From assembly GCA_015039315.1 (NCBI GenBank), contig WIDE01000004.1, forward strand, positions 678,112-742,111: 64,000 nucleotides of DNA, in the 5' to 3' direction. The notes beneath the pieces were generated by a model. That model was not told where the DNA came from. It made no database searches and was given only the letters and a program-made list of their open reading frames with translations. Below are positions 22,844 to 33,462 of this stretch, in pieces (the stretch's first letter is position 1; every line of letters starts with the position of its first letter). The position numbers were made by a program, and so were the translations under genes. The stretch is from Clavulina sp. PMI_390. Taxonomy: Eukaryota > Basidiomycota > Agaricomycetes > Cantharellales > Hydnaceae.

Positions 22844-25800
22844 CATGGAAGTTCTGAACCGACTGCTGTCCCGCGTTCGAGAGGCAAATACCCCTTTTGG
22901 TTACCTCTTCATCCCTCACTTGGTGTTGATGACTGCTGGGTTCCTGTAGCTCTGCGAAGAATTTCAGATCCACAAAGTATGAGGGCCACGAAGTTCATGA
23001 TCCTTTCCTCTCTGTAACATTATGTGCGTCCCAGCTGACTTGCCACTTGAATGCTAGACCGCAGCTGCGCAAGTCAGCCTTCGGGCAACTCAGGCAGTAG
23101 CATTATATGTCGATGAACTTGACGGCGACGATGCAACAGCGTGCACTGGAGATCTCACCAGGCAAGTTATGCCCTCCTTCTATAGGAATAATGCCTCTGC
23201 TGAAGCGCCCTCCAGTCTATTCGAGACATTCATCCATGCTACAGAGAACTGCACTACACTGAACCCTCTCGATGTGGTGATACGAGAGTCTACCATATTA
23301 GATGCCCTCCAGACCCTTCTGGAAGGCATACAGGACCTCCTTAATCGCTACTCGGTAAGGGTTTCCCTCGATGACGGTTCGGGACATGTTGCTCAGTCAG
23401 CTTGCGGATTTTAACAGGATCAATTGACATTCAATTCACGGAAGTGGCGAACAGAGTGGGACAAAGCGCGCATAGCGGACGCTCTAATGGTCAATAAGGC
23501 AGCCTTAGAAGTGGCAAGCAGTCCGCACCACATGCTCCTTGCTCAATCTTTGTCAGACACCCAAATCTCTGGCTTGTGCACACTTTTTGCCGTGAGTATC
23601 ACTTTCATATACACTGGTCGCCTCAAAGATTACTTTCTCAAGTCGAGCCATGGTTCGTAGGCCTGTTCAGTTCATGGATCAGATGATGAGAAGCAAACGT
23701 TCGATAACTCGGCCGCTGCCCTTCAGAGCCCCAAGATATTCACCCTTGTTGACATGACGGGGAGAATCAGAATTCTTGGCGATTCACCTATGGTTCGAGG
23801 TGCGTTACCCTCTGCAGAGATATCATTAGCTCTTTACAGCAGCTTAGGTGTTATTCGTATAGGCTCCATCTCCGACTTTTGGCTGGCCGGGACATCTTCA
23901 GGGAATCTGATAGCAGCCAAGGTCCTGAGAGGGTTCGGCCGGTCCCAGCTAATGAAGGACTCTTCGGCACGGATCCTTCTCCTATTCCTTATCACCGATG
24001 TGAGCTGACTGACTGGCGCCGTACACAGCTCCCCCTACTACGCGAGGCCAAAATATCATCTCGCTTTGCTCACCCAAACGTCTTGCCCACACTTGGTATT
24101 GCCTTCATTGACGACTCGCTGGCCATCCTCTCCCCATGGATGCGCAACGGCAACATTATGGACTATCTCGAGCGCAACCCTAGTGCTGACAGACTCCATA
24201 TGGTACGTGTCACGCCGCATTCAGGGACTGGCAGTGACTCTTTGACTTTTCCTTTCTCTCAGGCTTGGGAGATTTCCCAAGGCTTGGCTTATTTGCACAC
24301 ATCTGGAGTTATTCACGGTAATTTGAATCAGGCAAGCTGGATTACGACAAATTCTCCTGAGATTGTCCTGAGCTATGCCCTCTCTAGAACGCCATTCTTG
24401 TATCAGAGAAGGGATCCGCAGTGATCAGCGGCTTTATATTCGCACTTCCTACCGAGCCAGAAATAAGCAGTCGGGGTTCCATCGGAATATTTGACTGGAG
24501 CGATGTCGACCCTGGGACGGAACTCCATGGATACCATCCATTCGCGAGAAAGACGATGGACATTCGCTTCTTAGGATCACTGCTCAGCAGGGTATGTTCT
24601 TGTCCAACTCCTTTCCTATGCGTGCTTTACGAGATCAGCTCACTACTGCATGTTAGGTCTTATCAAAGAGGATGTTCATACCACTGGGAGGCATGTCTGA
24701 CGATGGGGAAGCTCGGGTGCCAACCAAATTCCTCCCAGATGATCCGCTCCGAAAAGACATCTGGGCATTGCTTCGGGATTGCCTGCGGCCTGTGATGGGT
24801 CACCAAGAGCCTGATGTCACTGCGAGTGATGTAGCCACTCGACTTGGTGCAATGATCGTTCAACGAGACAAAATGATGGACTCAGGGTTAGTTACTGGTC
24901 CGCGGAAGAAGTGGTCCATCTCGACCTCAGAACAGGCTACCGCCGTAACACTGCCAGATTTGAGCGCCGAAGTTCGGAAATTAGGCGAATATCCAGCAAC
25001 TGGGGGCGGATTTTGCGATGTCTATATTGGAGAGAGGCTCGGGAAGGAGAAAGTGGCCCTGAAGATCCTCAAGATGTTTGGCGTTCCAGATCAGATTCGT
25101 AGGGTAAGTGATCTACATCCACGCATTTGTTACAGATCTTAAAATCTTCATTCAGCGGTTCATTGCAGAAGCAACTATCTGGTCGCAACTCAAACATCAG
25201 AACATCCTGGATTTTTATGGGATATGCGACCATGGACACTCCATTTCAATGGTACGCTGGGGATTTCGCTGAGGTCCTATTAGCTCTCTGCTCACAAGAG
25301 GGTCTTCCCAAGGTCTCCCCTTGGATGGAGAACTCAAACATCATTTACTATGTGAAAGAAAAATGCCCAGATGCAAACCGGCTGAAGCTTGTGCGTAAAT
25401 TTCGCCACGTCCTCTCTCGTCGGGTTTATTCACTTGATATCTCAGCTTCATGATGCTGCGGAGGGGTTGTTGTATCTCCATACACGAAGCAATCCCATTG
25501 TACATGGCGACCTCAAATGTGTAGGTGTCTTAGCTTTGATGGGATCTCTCGTTGTCTAAACTTCCTCTCCGGTTAGGCAAATATCCTCGTAAAAGATGAC
25601 GGAACAGCGTGCTTAGCCGATTTCGGGCTGTCGAAAGTCCACCAGGAAGTTACGTCATCGAGTCTCCGAGAGTCAGGCTCACAGCGGTAAGCACAGCTTT
25701 CATGCCACACGTTGGGCTATCTCACTCTCTGGAGTATAGATTCATGGCTCCTGAGCTGTTCCTTTCGTGGGAGAATGAAAGTGAGCCGGCAAAAACACTA

Positions 25801-26401
25801 GCAAGTGACTGCTACGCGTTTGGCCAGGTTATCGTCGAGGTAATGTTTAAGACTGTCTGATAGGCTCCTTCGATACTACACGTCCCGTTATGACTCAAGC
25901 TTGGGTTCATTTTCATAGCTCCTTTCTGGATTGCGTCCCCTTTCGGAACTCATTCAAGATCATTTGGTATTCGTGGCCATCATGAAAGGTCACCGCGCCA
26001 AACGGCCCAACTCAGAAGATGCTAGCCAATGGCTTACTGATCCTATTTGGGCATTTGTACAAAGTCGGTCGTGGATAATTATTCGTTCGGGCTCATCTCT
26101 CATATAAAGTCATCCAAATCGTACTCCAGGGATGACCTCGCCGGCAAAAGATCGCCGACCTACCATGCATGAGGCCGCACCTCAGATACGTTCTTTCTGG
26201 GTGTTGTCCACTTATCCGCCTACTGATGAGCAGCTTCTCCGATCGCCACGTATGTTCACCTTTCTCATGGCTGGCGTTTCCCACATTAACTATTGGCCCA
26301 AAGACGTCCTCCCTCCCATTCCAGCATTAGGTCCAGTAAGCGAGCGTGAATCCATCGCCTTTGAGACCGAAGATACAGAACCGGCGCTGGATGACAAGTG
26401 A
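22844..26401 (+). CDS. Tandem pseudokinase-kinase protein (TKL-like); 5' end uncertain
   Basis: Two kinase-like domains in one many-exon gene. An N-terminal helical region (about 23060-23590) precedes domain 1 (about 23750-24870). Domain 1 keeps a lysine strand (NLIAAKVLRGF) and REAKISSRFAHPNVLPTLGI, but its catalytic loop reads IHGNLNQASWI instead of HRDLKxxN and no DFG is seen, so it looks inactive. Domain 2 (about 24960-26280) is complete: glycine loop TGGGFCDVYIGERLG, VALKILK, IVHGDLKC-ANILV (joined across an intron near 25519-25576), ADFGLSKVH, FMAPELF, and a C-lobe ending with RRPTMHEAAPQI. HGD in place of HRD is common in tyrosine-kinase-like families. The arrangement resembles JAK-type regulation in layout only. 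The first exon is proposed at ATG 22844 but could not be joined in frame with certainty. The stop is TGA 26399-26401, only 121 bp from the convergent desaturase. Confidence 0.8.
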
Positions 26402-26522
26402 CCTATATCAATCGCCTTCCAAACATATTCGTTCAATGGTATACAACATTGATCTTCGTGGCGTCTCATGATACTATAATAACTAATCATTGCCACAGCC
26501 CCCGAACATGGTGCCAACCAAA

Positions 26523-28467
26523 TCAATCTCGCGGCATTGCACGTAGATGAATTCCTGGGTCAACTTTGGCGACTCGCCTCTCCGTGAGACGCCGGATAGC
26601 ATTGCGCGAGTGATTATTCAAACCTCCATGAAACGCAGCGGTCGCATCCACCCAGCACGAATTAGTCAGCTTGACAATATATGGCTTCATAACCGCAGCC
26701 CCTCCAGGCTTTAGGTGGGAGTGTGAGATCCACTGTCCATGCATGGTGAGGAAGTGCCACGATACGCACATGTTCAGCAAGATAGTCGGACGCATCAACT
26801 ATCCACCCATCAACAAACAATATAGCTCTCCTTGACTCAACCTGGTGATCAAGTCCGACGGCGGACCCATCCATACTGTCCGACGGCACGTGACAGAGTG
26901 TGTCAGCGATGTATTCCGCGATCTGAGCTGCATCCCAAGGGTGATCTTCGTATGGAACTAGAATCGCCGAGATTCGATTGGACAGGATGGGTCTGTTCGT
27001 GTGCTCGAGGGTGGAGGAGGAAGATGGATGTGCATACCAACTGTAGTGTCGAGGCAAGATTCAACGTTCTCGATCGCTGGCTGGGCGAGTGAACTTCTGC
27101 GGTGTGCAGTATCGAAAACTGCTTCCAAGATCTCATCTTGGCTCGTCACGCGTCGAGTTCTTACTAAAGGCGTCCATTGAGCCAGTGCATCGATAGTCCA
27201 TCTCGATGGGTCCCAAGTCAGAATGTGTGGACTGGCACGATAATCGCGAGGGAATGCATGCTATCCACGCGTCAGGGATGGGCGAGATGAGACAAAATGC
27301 TGCTTCATAGGGAGAAACACTCACATGGAAATTATGATTGCCTTCCCCAGCTGTAAGAATCGCCAGGAACTGAGCGAATTTTGAGCGCGTGGTTACTACC
27401 CCTTGCACTTCGTTACTTACCAGGTTACCACGTGCAGTAACCTCATCGGTATATGGCTGTAGCCCATCCCAGTGAGCAAGTGAGTTAACCAAAAAGGTAC
27501 AATGCCAAACTAAAGCAAAGCCCGCAGTGAGTTTCATGAGCTTGGATTTCCACATGCTGCAGCGATACGTACTGATCACTCGGGCGACAAATCCACCATA
27601 CAATAACCCTCCAGCAGGATCTCCCCATGATTGCGCGATCAAGGCCGGAAGCACATAGCACACAGTAATTGTTAATGGAATGTAGTATTGGTGCTGGAAC
27701 CGGACGACTGGGATGCAACGTGGAACATGGAGGGTTGAACCCGTAGTGAATCTTCTCGATGCATTGAGCTACAAATATGACGCACCTGGATCTCTCTCTA
27801 AGTCACTTCTATCCACGAACTTCATTTTCTCATATACCGGCCTGCGGAAGATCCACCCAACATGAGCATGCATAAGGCCCAAAGTGGCCGCATATGGGTC
27901 ATGAATGGGATCATCCGTATAACGATGCTGAGTATGAAAAGGAGGCGATCAACTCTTCGAAGCTTCATAGCGTGGTGGGCGAACTTACATGGAGCCGATG
28001 TCTTGAGCACCACCCTAGGAATCGAAACAGAGTGAGTATTCATCTCCCTTTATTCCACGTCCGAGATGTGGGGTTCGTAACCCTTTTTGGCGATCCAGGA
28101 ATATATCTCACATTTGATGCTACCTTGACAGCCCATCGTCCCCAATATGGCAAGGACGAATCGGAGAGGCCGGCGAGCTACAAAAGAGCGATGGGACCAA
28201 AGACGATGATACCCAATAGTGATGCCTAGCATAGCAAGCTGATATGTCGCCCCACAGAGCACTATTGTTGGCCATGGTGTGGATGATCGTCTGCTGATGA
28301 CTGTATAGTTCCAAACTCCGAGACCGGCGATGATATGAGTGCCGATGAAAAACAACCCGTTCTCCCACTAGCCACACATGTGTTAGAGCAATTTACTGAA
28401 CCTCATCAATCCACACTCTTACCCAGATTGGGGCCGCTGGCGGTGCAGCATTCACGATTTGATTCAT
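26523..28467 (-). CDS. Acyl-CoA delta-9 desaturase with C-terminal cytochrome b5 domain
   Basis: An Ole1-type, membrane-bound di-iron desaturase of the ER that places a cis double bond at carbon 9 of saturated acyl-CoA, with its own fused electron donor. The start at 28465-28467 (complement) gives MNQIVNAAPPAAPIWENGLF. The three histidine boxes are present: GYHRLWSHRSF (about 28180-28215); HRLH|HRYTDDPIHDPYA, split by an intron at about 27925-27988; and AGEGNHNFH|HAFPRDYRASP near 27250-27350. LMHAHVGWIFRRPVYEKM marks the second box exon. The b5 domain reads ILFVDGWIVDASDYLAEH|PGGAAVMKPYI, the HPGG heme motif being split by an intron, and GGLNNHSRNAIRRL supplies the second heme histidine. The b5 exon ends at 26523. 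Its neighbour is the CFA-synthase-like array, which uses unsaturated chains in other organisms. Confidence 0.92.
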
Positions 28468-29203
28468 TGAAGGATACAAAGAGTACGGAAGAGAGCTAGC
28501 GCAAGAGCGAGTAGTAAGGCGTCGTAGGGCCTCCGTTGGCATATTTATAAGCCAATTGCCTTGTGCAGAGTATCATTCAGAGGCGCTGAGATTGCCGAGT
28601 CCAGATTTTATTGTCCATTACCATCGAGCCCGAAGTCATAAACGGATAAAAGGGTTCGGAGATAAATCCCCTAGCAGGAAAGAAAGCGCAAGACGCAGGT
28701 TAGGAGAAACGTCAAGCCCTAGAGCAGAGACTCCCAGGGCGGCAGCTTTATCCAGATTAAGAAGTTAGGGTCATTGCCAGAAAGAATAGCTGGAAGCCAA
28801 TTGGCAGGACAGGTGGATTCGTCGAACCTTGAATACCACGTCGTCAAGCGAGTGACCGCCTGTTAATCAGATCAACCCCAAGAGTTGGATGCCAGTTCAT
28901 GCAAGGCTCTGGTATATTGAATGGGATGCTCTGATCGCAGCAAAAGTCGGTTACATCCCCAGAAAGTCACTATGTATTTTAGGGTTCAGTAGACAGGCTA
29001 GAGGGACTCGAGTATCTCCTTCAGGGTGATGAGTTGAGGGACTGCTGTCGGAGGCAATCAATCTCCATCACGGGCATACTTACGTGTCGGTATATCCTCT
29101 GGATTGCATGGGTTCAATCAAAGCTGTCTGTGGAATTAAGTAAAAAAGCAAGGCGCAATCCAAGGCACCAACGGTCAGTGGGCGCCAATGCAGGCTCAAC
29201 AGT
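28468..29203. other. Divergent upstream region of desaturase and CFAS copy 1
   Basis: I see no gene in this stretch; the longest frame (28556-28768) has no recognisable content. It likely carries regulatory DNA for both lipid genes. Confidence 0.4.
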
Positions 29204-29218
29204 GCCAAACACTGTCAA
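29204..29218 (+). promoter_or_regulatory. Conserved upstream box, CFAS copy 1
   Basis: The sequence GCCAAACACTGTCAA sits about 390 bp before the start codon. The same box, preceded by a loosely similar AACA/AAT context, precedes the other three copies, so it is shared by descent and may be a regulator site. Confidence 0.45.
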
Positions 29219-29605
29219 GATCCTCTATGAGTAGCCATGGACCAGGCCGAGAAGTCTAGGTTCCTGCGTGGCACCAAGAGCTGCAGGCGTAGCCTATACT
29301 GCTACATATGAGATCTAATTCTATGGTTGACTTGAGCAATACCGCCCGTACGGCCCCGGATATCCGCGCTGGAATGGAAGTTGGCTCTATGACCCATAAT
29401 TGCTATATTGGACTGCTTTTGCTCCTATTGAGACAAAAGCTATTGATTACACCACTCCCCGTTGATTTGGCCCCCTAGATGCTGGCTATGCCGACGTAGT
29501 ACCTTTCCTCCGAAAGTCTTAAAGCGCGGAGCAAGTCTCGTACTTGTGCACGCGTTCTTCCCCCTTCATCTCCTGATTAGAGCCATTATCAGCCCGCATA
29601 ATACA

Positions 29606-31784
29606 ATGTCTCCCCTTCCCCGTACTCTTGATAGCGCTACCAAGCCATCTCTGTCATCGACTCTCCACCATGTCTTCTCAAGCACTGTGGAACTTGTCAT
29701 GCGCGCTAGCTGGGGTCCTGCTACCACGGTTGCACAGAGAGTCGCCGTGTCGTTAGTATCCCTCAATTTCAAGAACTATGAAACGACCGAGTAACACTAC
29801 GTTTTACCGTATAGACTGCTTTCAAAGATGAAGAAAGGCCGTTTAATCCTTTACACTCCAGGCTCTCACCCCAATGTACACACGTTCGGTATCCCAGACG
29901 GAGAAGATCTCCCGGATGGTGAACCAGTATGTTTTGTGACCGTGAACAACCCTTCGTTCTGGCTGAGACTAGCTACTATGGGGTGAGGACGTTTTCCTAC
30001 TGTTGTTCAAGTTTTCCCAACTAATCACCCCAGTTCCGCTAAGATCACTTGGCTTTGCGGAAGCCTATATGTATGGAGACATCGATATACCTTCAGCATC
30101 ACTTTTCTCTCTATTTTCCCTCTTCATCCTGAACAAGCCATATCTTACATTTGGGCAAGCCAAATTAACGGATCAAGGAACGCCCACAACTCTCTCAAAT
30201 ATCTCCCAAGCTTTCTCGAACCCACTAGCATACTACTTTGTCACCATGCCTCAGGCCTACCTCAACAGCTCATCGTTCTTTGGCAGTATATCAAACACGC
30301 GCCGAAATATCTCCGCTCACTATGACATTTCTAACGAAATGTTTGCCCAGTTTCTAAGCGAGGATATGACTTACTCCTGTGGAGTATGGACACCCGCGGA
30401 GATCACCGCATACGAGGCTATCTACTCGACAGACCGTCTCGGATCACAAGGTCTAGCTAAAGTATCCAAAGGGGCTCCAATTCAGGCCAATCGTCCTCTC
30501 CCTCTTCCCCTTGCCGAGAATGTGACATCTCGGGATCATCCGGAGAATCCCTTTTCTGCTTTGACAGCCAATAGATCTTCTGGAGCCTCGAGGATTGAGG
30601 CCCCACATAATGCACAGCATTCCGCATACATCGAGAGGGGGCTTCATGATTCACTCTACGAATCTCAGATCAGAAAGCTGCATCTTATTATTAAGAAGGC
30701 TGATATTCAACGTGGCCATCGAGTACTTGAGATCGGAACGGGTACGTATCAATTACAACTTCGATCAACGATTGTATGATGATTTACCGTCTTCCAGGGT
30801 GGGGTTCCTTTGCGATCCTCGCCGTACAGACGACAGGATGCAAAGTCGACACGCTCACTCTGTCCTCCGAGCAGGCCACTCTGGCTCGAAAAAGAATCCG
30901 AGCCGCAGGCCTCGAAGACTCTATTACCATTCATTTAATGGACTACCGGCTCGCTCCCTTCCATCATGACGATCTTTCTCCAGCGCTATTGTTTGACCGA
31001 AGTAGCGAAAAGGGTCCAAGTTGGCGGCACTTGTTTGATCGTTTCATTGCGATTGAAATGGTGGAGCACGTGGGCAAAGAGTTTCTACCTGCTTTCTTCC
31101 ATGTCGCGGATAAATGCTTGAAGCCGGAAAGTCAAGATTCAATTGGCGTGATACAGCTGACAACACTGCCCGAGGCAAGAATGCCAGCTTACATCAACGA
31201 CATCGATTTCATTCAGAAATGGGTGAGTACAATGCTCAAAGTCTCTATCACTGCCATTTCGGGTGTTCATAGTCGTCCGTGATCAATACACCGGGCGGCA
31301 TCGACGATAGAGTGAGACCAATTTGCCTTCCTTAAGCGACATGACTGACCCAACCCCGCTTTCGTTCAGTTTTCCCGGGTTGCTTTATTCCATCCGTAAC
31401 ACAGCTGGTGGATGCCCTAGAATCAGGCACAGGGGGGAGGCTACTCATAGACTCGATTATCAACATCGGCATTCACTACGCTCCTACCTTGCGTCAGTGG
31501 CGCGAGAGATTCGAGCAAAATTTTGGTATCGTGGGCGGCATTCGTGATTCATTGCTCCGGCAATATCCTGAGCTTGATATGGCTTCGGTCGAAATCTTTC
31601 GACGAAAATGGCTTTATTACTAGTAAGCATCTATCTTCCCTTCCCCTAAGGTAAGAAAACTGAGTTTTGAGCGTGTAGCATCTACTGCGAGTTCGGATTT
31701 GCCGAGAGGTTGTTAGGGGATCATATTCTCACTTTTACGAGGGAGCAAAACCGAGCTCGAATTAGCTTCGCTCATGGCATGTAG
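29606..31784 (+). CDS. Cyclopropane-fatty-acid-synthase-like methyltransferase, copy 1
   Basis: SAM-dependent enzyme of the CFA synthase family, which in bacteria adds a methylene bridge across cis double bonds of phospholipid acyl chains. Exons: 29606-29751, 29815-29982, 30044-30741, 30798-31222, the single base 31311, 31370-31622 and 31679-31784; total 1797 nt, 598 aa. Landmarks are SLGFAEAYMYGDIDI, ISAHYDISNEMFAQFLSEDM and TYSCGVW (the Cys aligns with the active-site Cys139 of E. coli CFA synthase). SAM motif I reads VLEIGTG|WGSFAIL across an intron; then IAIEMVEHVGKEFL, FIQKW-I-FPG and HYAPTLRQWRERF. The C-terminus is FTREQNRARISFAHGM. A 120-residue variable insert lies before motif I. 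It has no signal peptide. The start is the first ATG, in line with copies 2 and 4. Confidence 0.88.
31311..31311 (+). other. Predicted 1-nt micro-exon in CFAS copy 1
   Basis: The single base A is flanked by a perfect acceptor (gacgatag) and donor (gtgaga). The introns are 31223-31310 (88 nt) and 31312-31369 (58 nt). With it, the joined codons read Trp-Ile-Phe-Pro-Gly, matching the conserved YIFPxG block of CFA synthases. Without it, the frame is lost. Confidence 0.75.
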
Positions 31785-33173
31785 ATTCACACAATGTGTC
31801 AAATCTGATCGATAATTCCATTCTCAAACGGCTACTACCAGCGAATCAGGCCTCAGAGATACCACAGAAAGAATGGAATTAGGCGACTGGGCTTCGGATA
31901 TGACACGCCCTCGCGCGAAGGAAGTAGGCTGTTAGAACCGATTCGGTGTGCATCGATGCCGTATAGTCGCGCTTTGCAGGGATTTCGATGTCTTGTTCCA
32001 CAATTTAAGCGATGTTTCCATATTAAGGCTTGGGATTGGGCTAGTGGGGGGAGGTTGGGGGGAGGTCGGTCTCAGGTATTAGCCCCTAACGCTCACGTGT
32101 CTCTATGCGGTCTCATTTGAGGACCTCAATGATCTGATTCGGCTCAGCATAAATAGAGATATAATCTTACATCGAGGCAAATGATCGATAGTTTATTTTG
32201 ACAGATCTATGTGAGGGTGAGCGCACGGTCACCATGAGCCATTCTTCAGTACCGCATACCAGAGGGGGGCTGGGAGAGAGGGGAGGAATCTAGATAGCGA
32301 GCATTACTCACCATAGTCTCATTTTCGTCTTTCCTAAGTGTACTGATTGGCAAAGCCTGGAACTTACATGTGCATTGTTGCCCCTGGCCAAAACTTGACC
32401 AATACACTACTATTCCTCGTCCCGACAGGATTGTAAGTCAACTAGAGAGCGCAATTTCAGGCTTAATCCAGTCGCTGTCGAAGATCATAAACTTGATCGC
32501 AATTGCGTACGACCTCATGAAGAGTTGCACAATGATGACGACTGGGTAAGTAAAACCCACCATACAACATCCCCATTTTGGGATGATCATATGAGAGGTC
32601 CAGTTATGTTCATCCATTGTTTCATCTAGTCCTAGGGGTAGGGCCGACCAGTAACAAAGCAGGCCAGTGGATGGAAGCCAACACTCACCCTGTAATCTTG
32701 AGTGAACGCAACAAGCCGCGCTCACCCTGCGTGCTTCGCTTATACGTCCCCGGGATTTCAAAATAGGTTTATACGACTTCAAGCGGGGCTGCATTTTAAT
32801 TATGAGTTGGATCGCCCTCACGCCGATCCTCGGGGGACGATCAGGCGTCCGAAGGTTTGTGATGCCGTACTCGAGCTGACATGGAGCTGCTGACCGAGAC
32901 AACCCCTGGATCCAATAGATATAGGCCTTTCATCTTCCTTGTGAAAGGGTACCAGTCTATGACAGAGGTGATTGGCGTCCGATTGCCCCCAAATTGGCAA
33001 AAGCAGTTTAGTGGCTTTGAAGCTTCACACGGCCGGCGCGACGATAGGCAGCAAGAACACATGGGCGGAGATATATTGTACCATTCTATACCATCAAATA
33101 ATCTCATCAATCGCTGTTTTGGGTTATCACATCGGTTCTATATAGTTGAAGTCGGCAGGTCCAAGTCAATAGT
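31785..33173. other. Spacer between CFAS copies 1 and 2
   Basis: About 1.4 kb without a supported gene. A frame of about 55 codons on the plus strand near 32390-32550 ends at a donor-like gtaagta, and minus-strand frames reach 154 codons, but none shows a family motif. It may hold eroded duplicate DNA. Confidence 0.4.
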
Positions 33174-33188
33174 GCTAAACACTGTCAG
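33174..33188 (+). promoter_or_regulatory. Conserved upstream box, CFAS copy 2
   Basis: GCTAAACACTGTCAG, one substitution from the other copies in its core, lies about 275 bp before the copy 2 start codon. Confidence 0.4.
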
Positions 33189-33462
33189 CTTCGCGCTCGC
33201 TCAGGCTGGGTCGAGCCGAAACAGATTAAATTTTGTGCAATTGGGATTTAAGGGGTTGGTAAATCTTAATATGCGCGTATCTGATTGATCTGCGCTTACG
33301 GTTTCAGAAAGCTGCGATACTGTGCGAGTCAGGAGGGTAAACCATCATCCCTGCTTCGGCATCGGCTGCCCAAAGGCCAGTCTAACACCCCGATCCTGAG
33401 TGCTTAAAGAGACGAGCGAATGCATGCGTATGGGCCTCCTCGTCCCCTTTCCGACTTGAATC

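Noticed and set aside
23400..24430. Splitting the kinase gene into two separate genes
   Set aside because: The pseudokinase C-lobe runs through splice-consistent exons directly into the second kinase glycine loop without a stop-start pair or promoter-like gap.
28556..28768. Short plus-strand frame in the desaturase-CFAS1 spacer
   Set aside because: Only 70 codons, rich in Arg/Ser, no family or signal; chance is likely.
32390..32902. Possible exon pair (plus QLESAISGLIQSLSKIINLI; minus 154-codon frame) between CFAS copies 1 and 2
   Set aside because: The frames conflict, neither matches a known family, and neither extends across splice sites.
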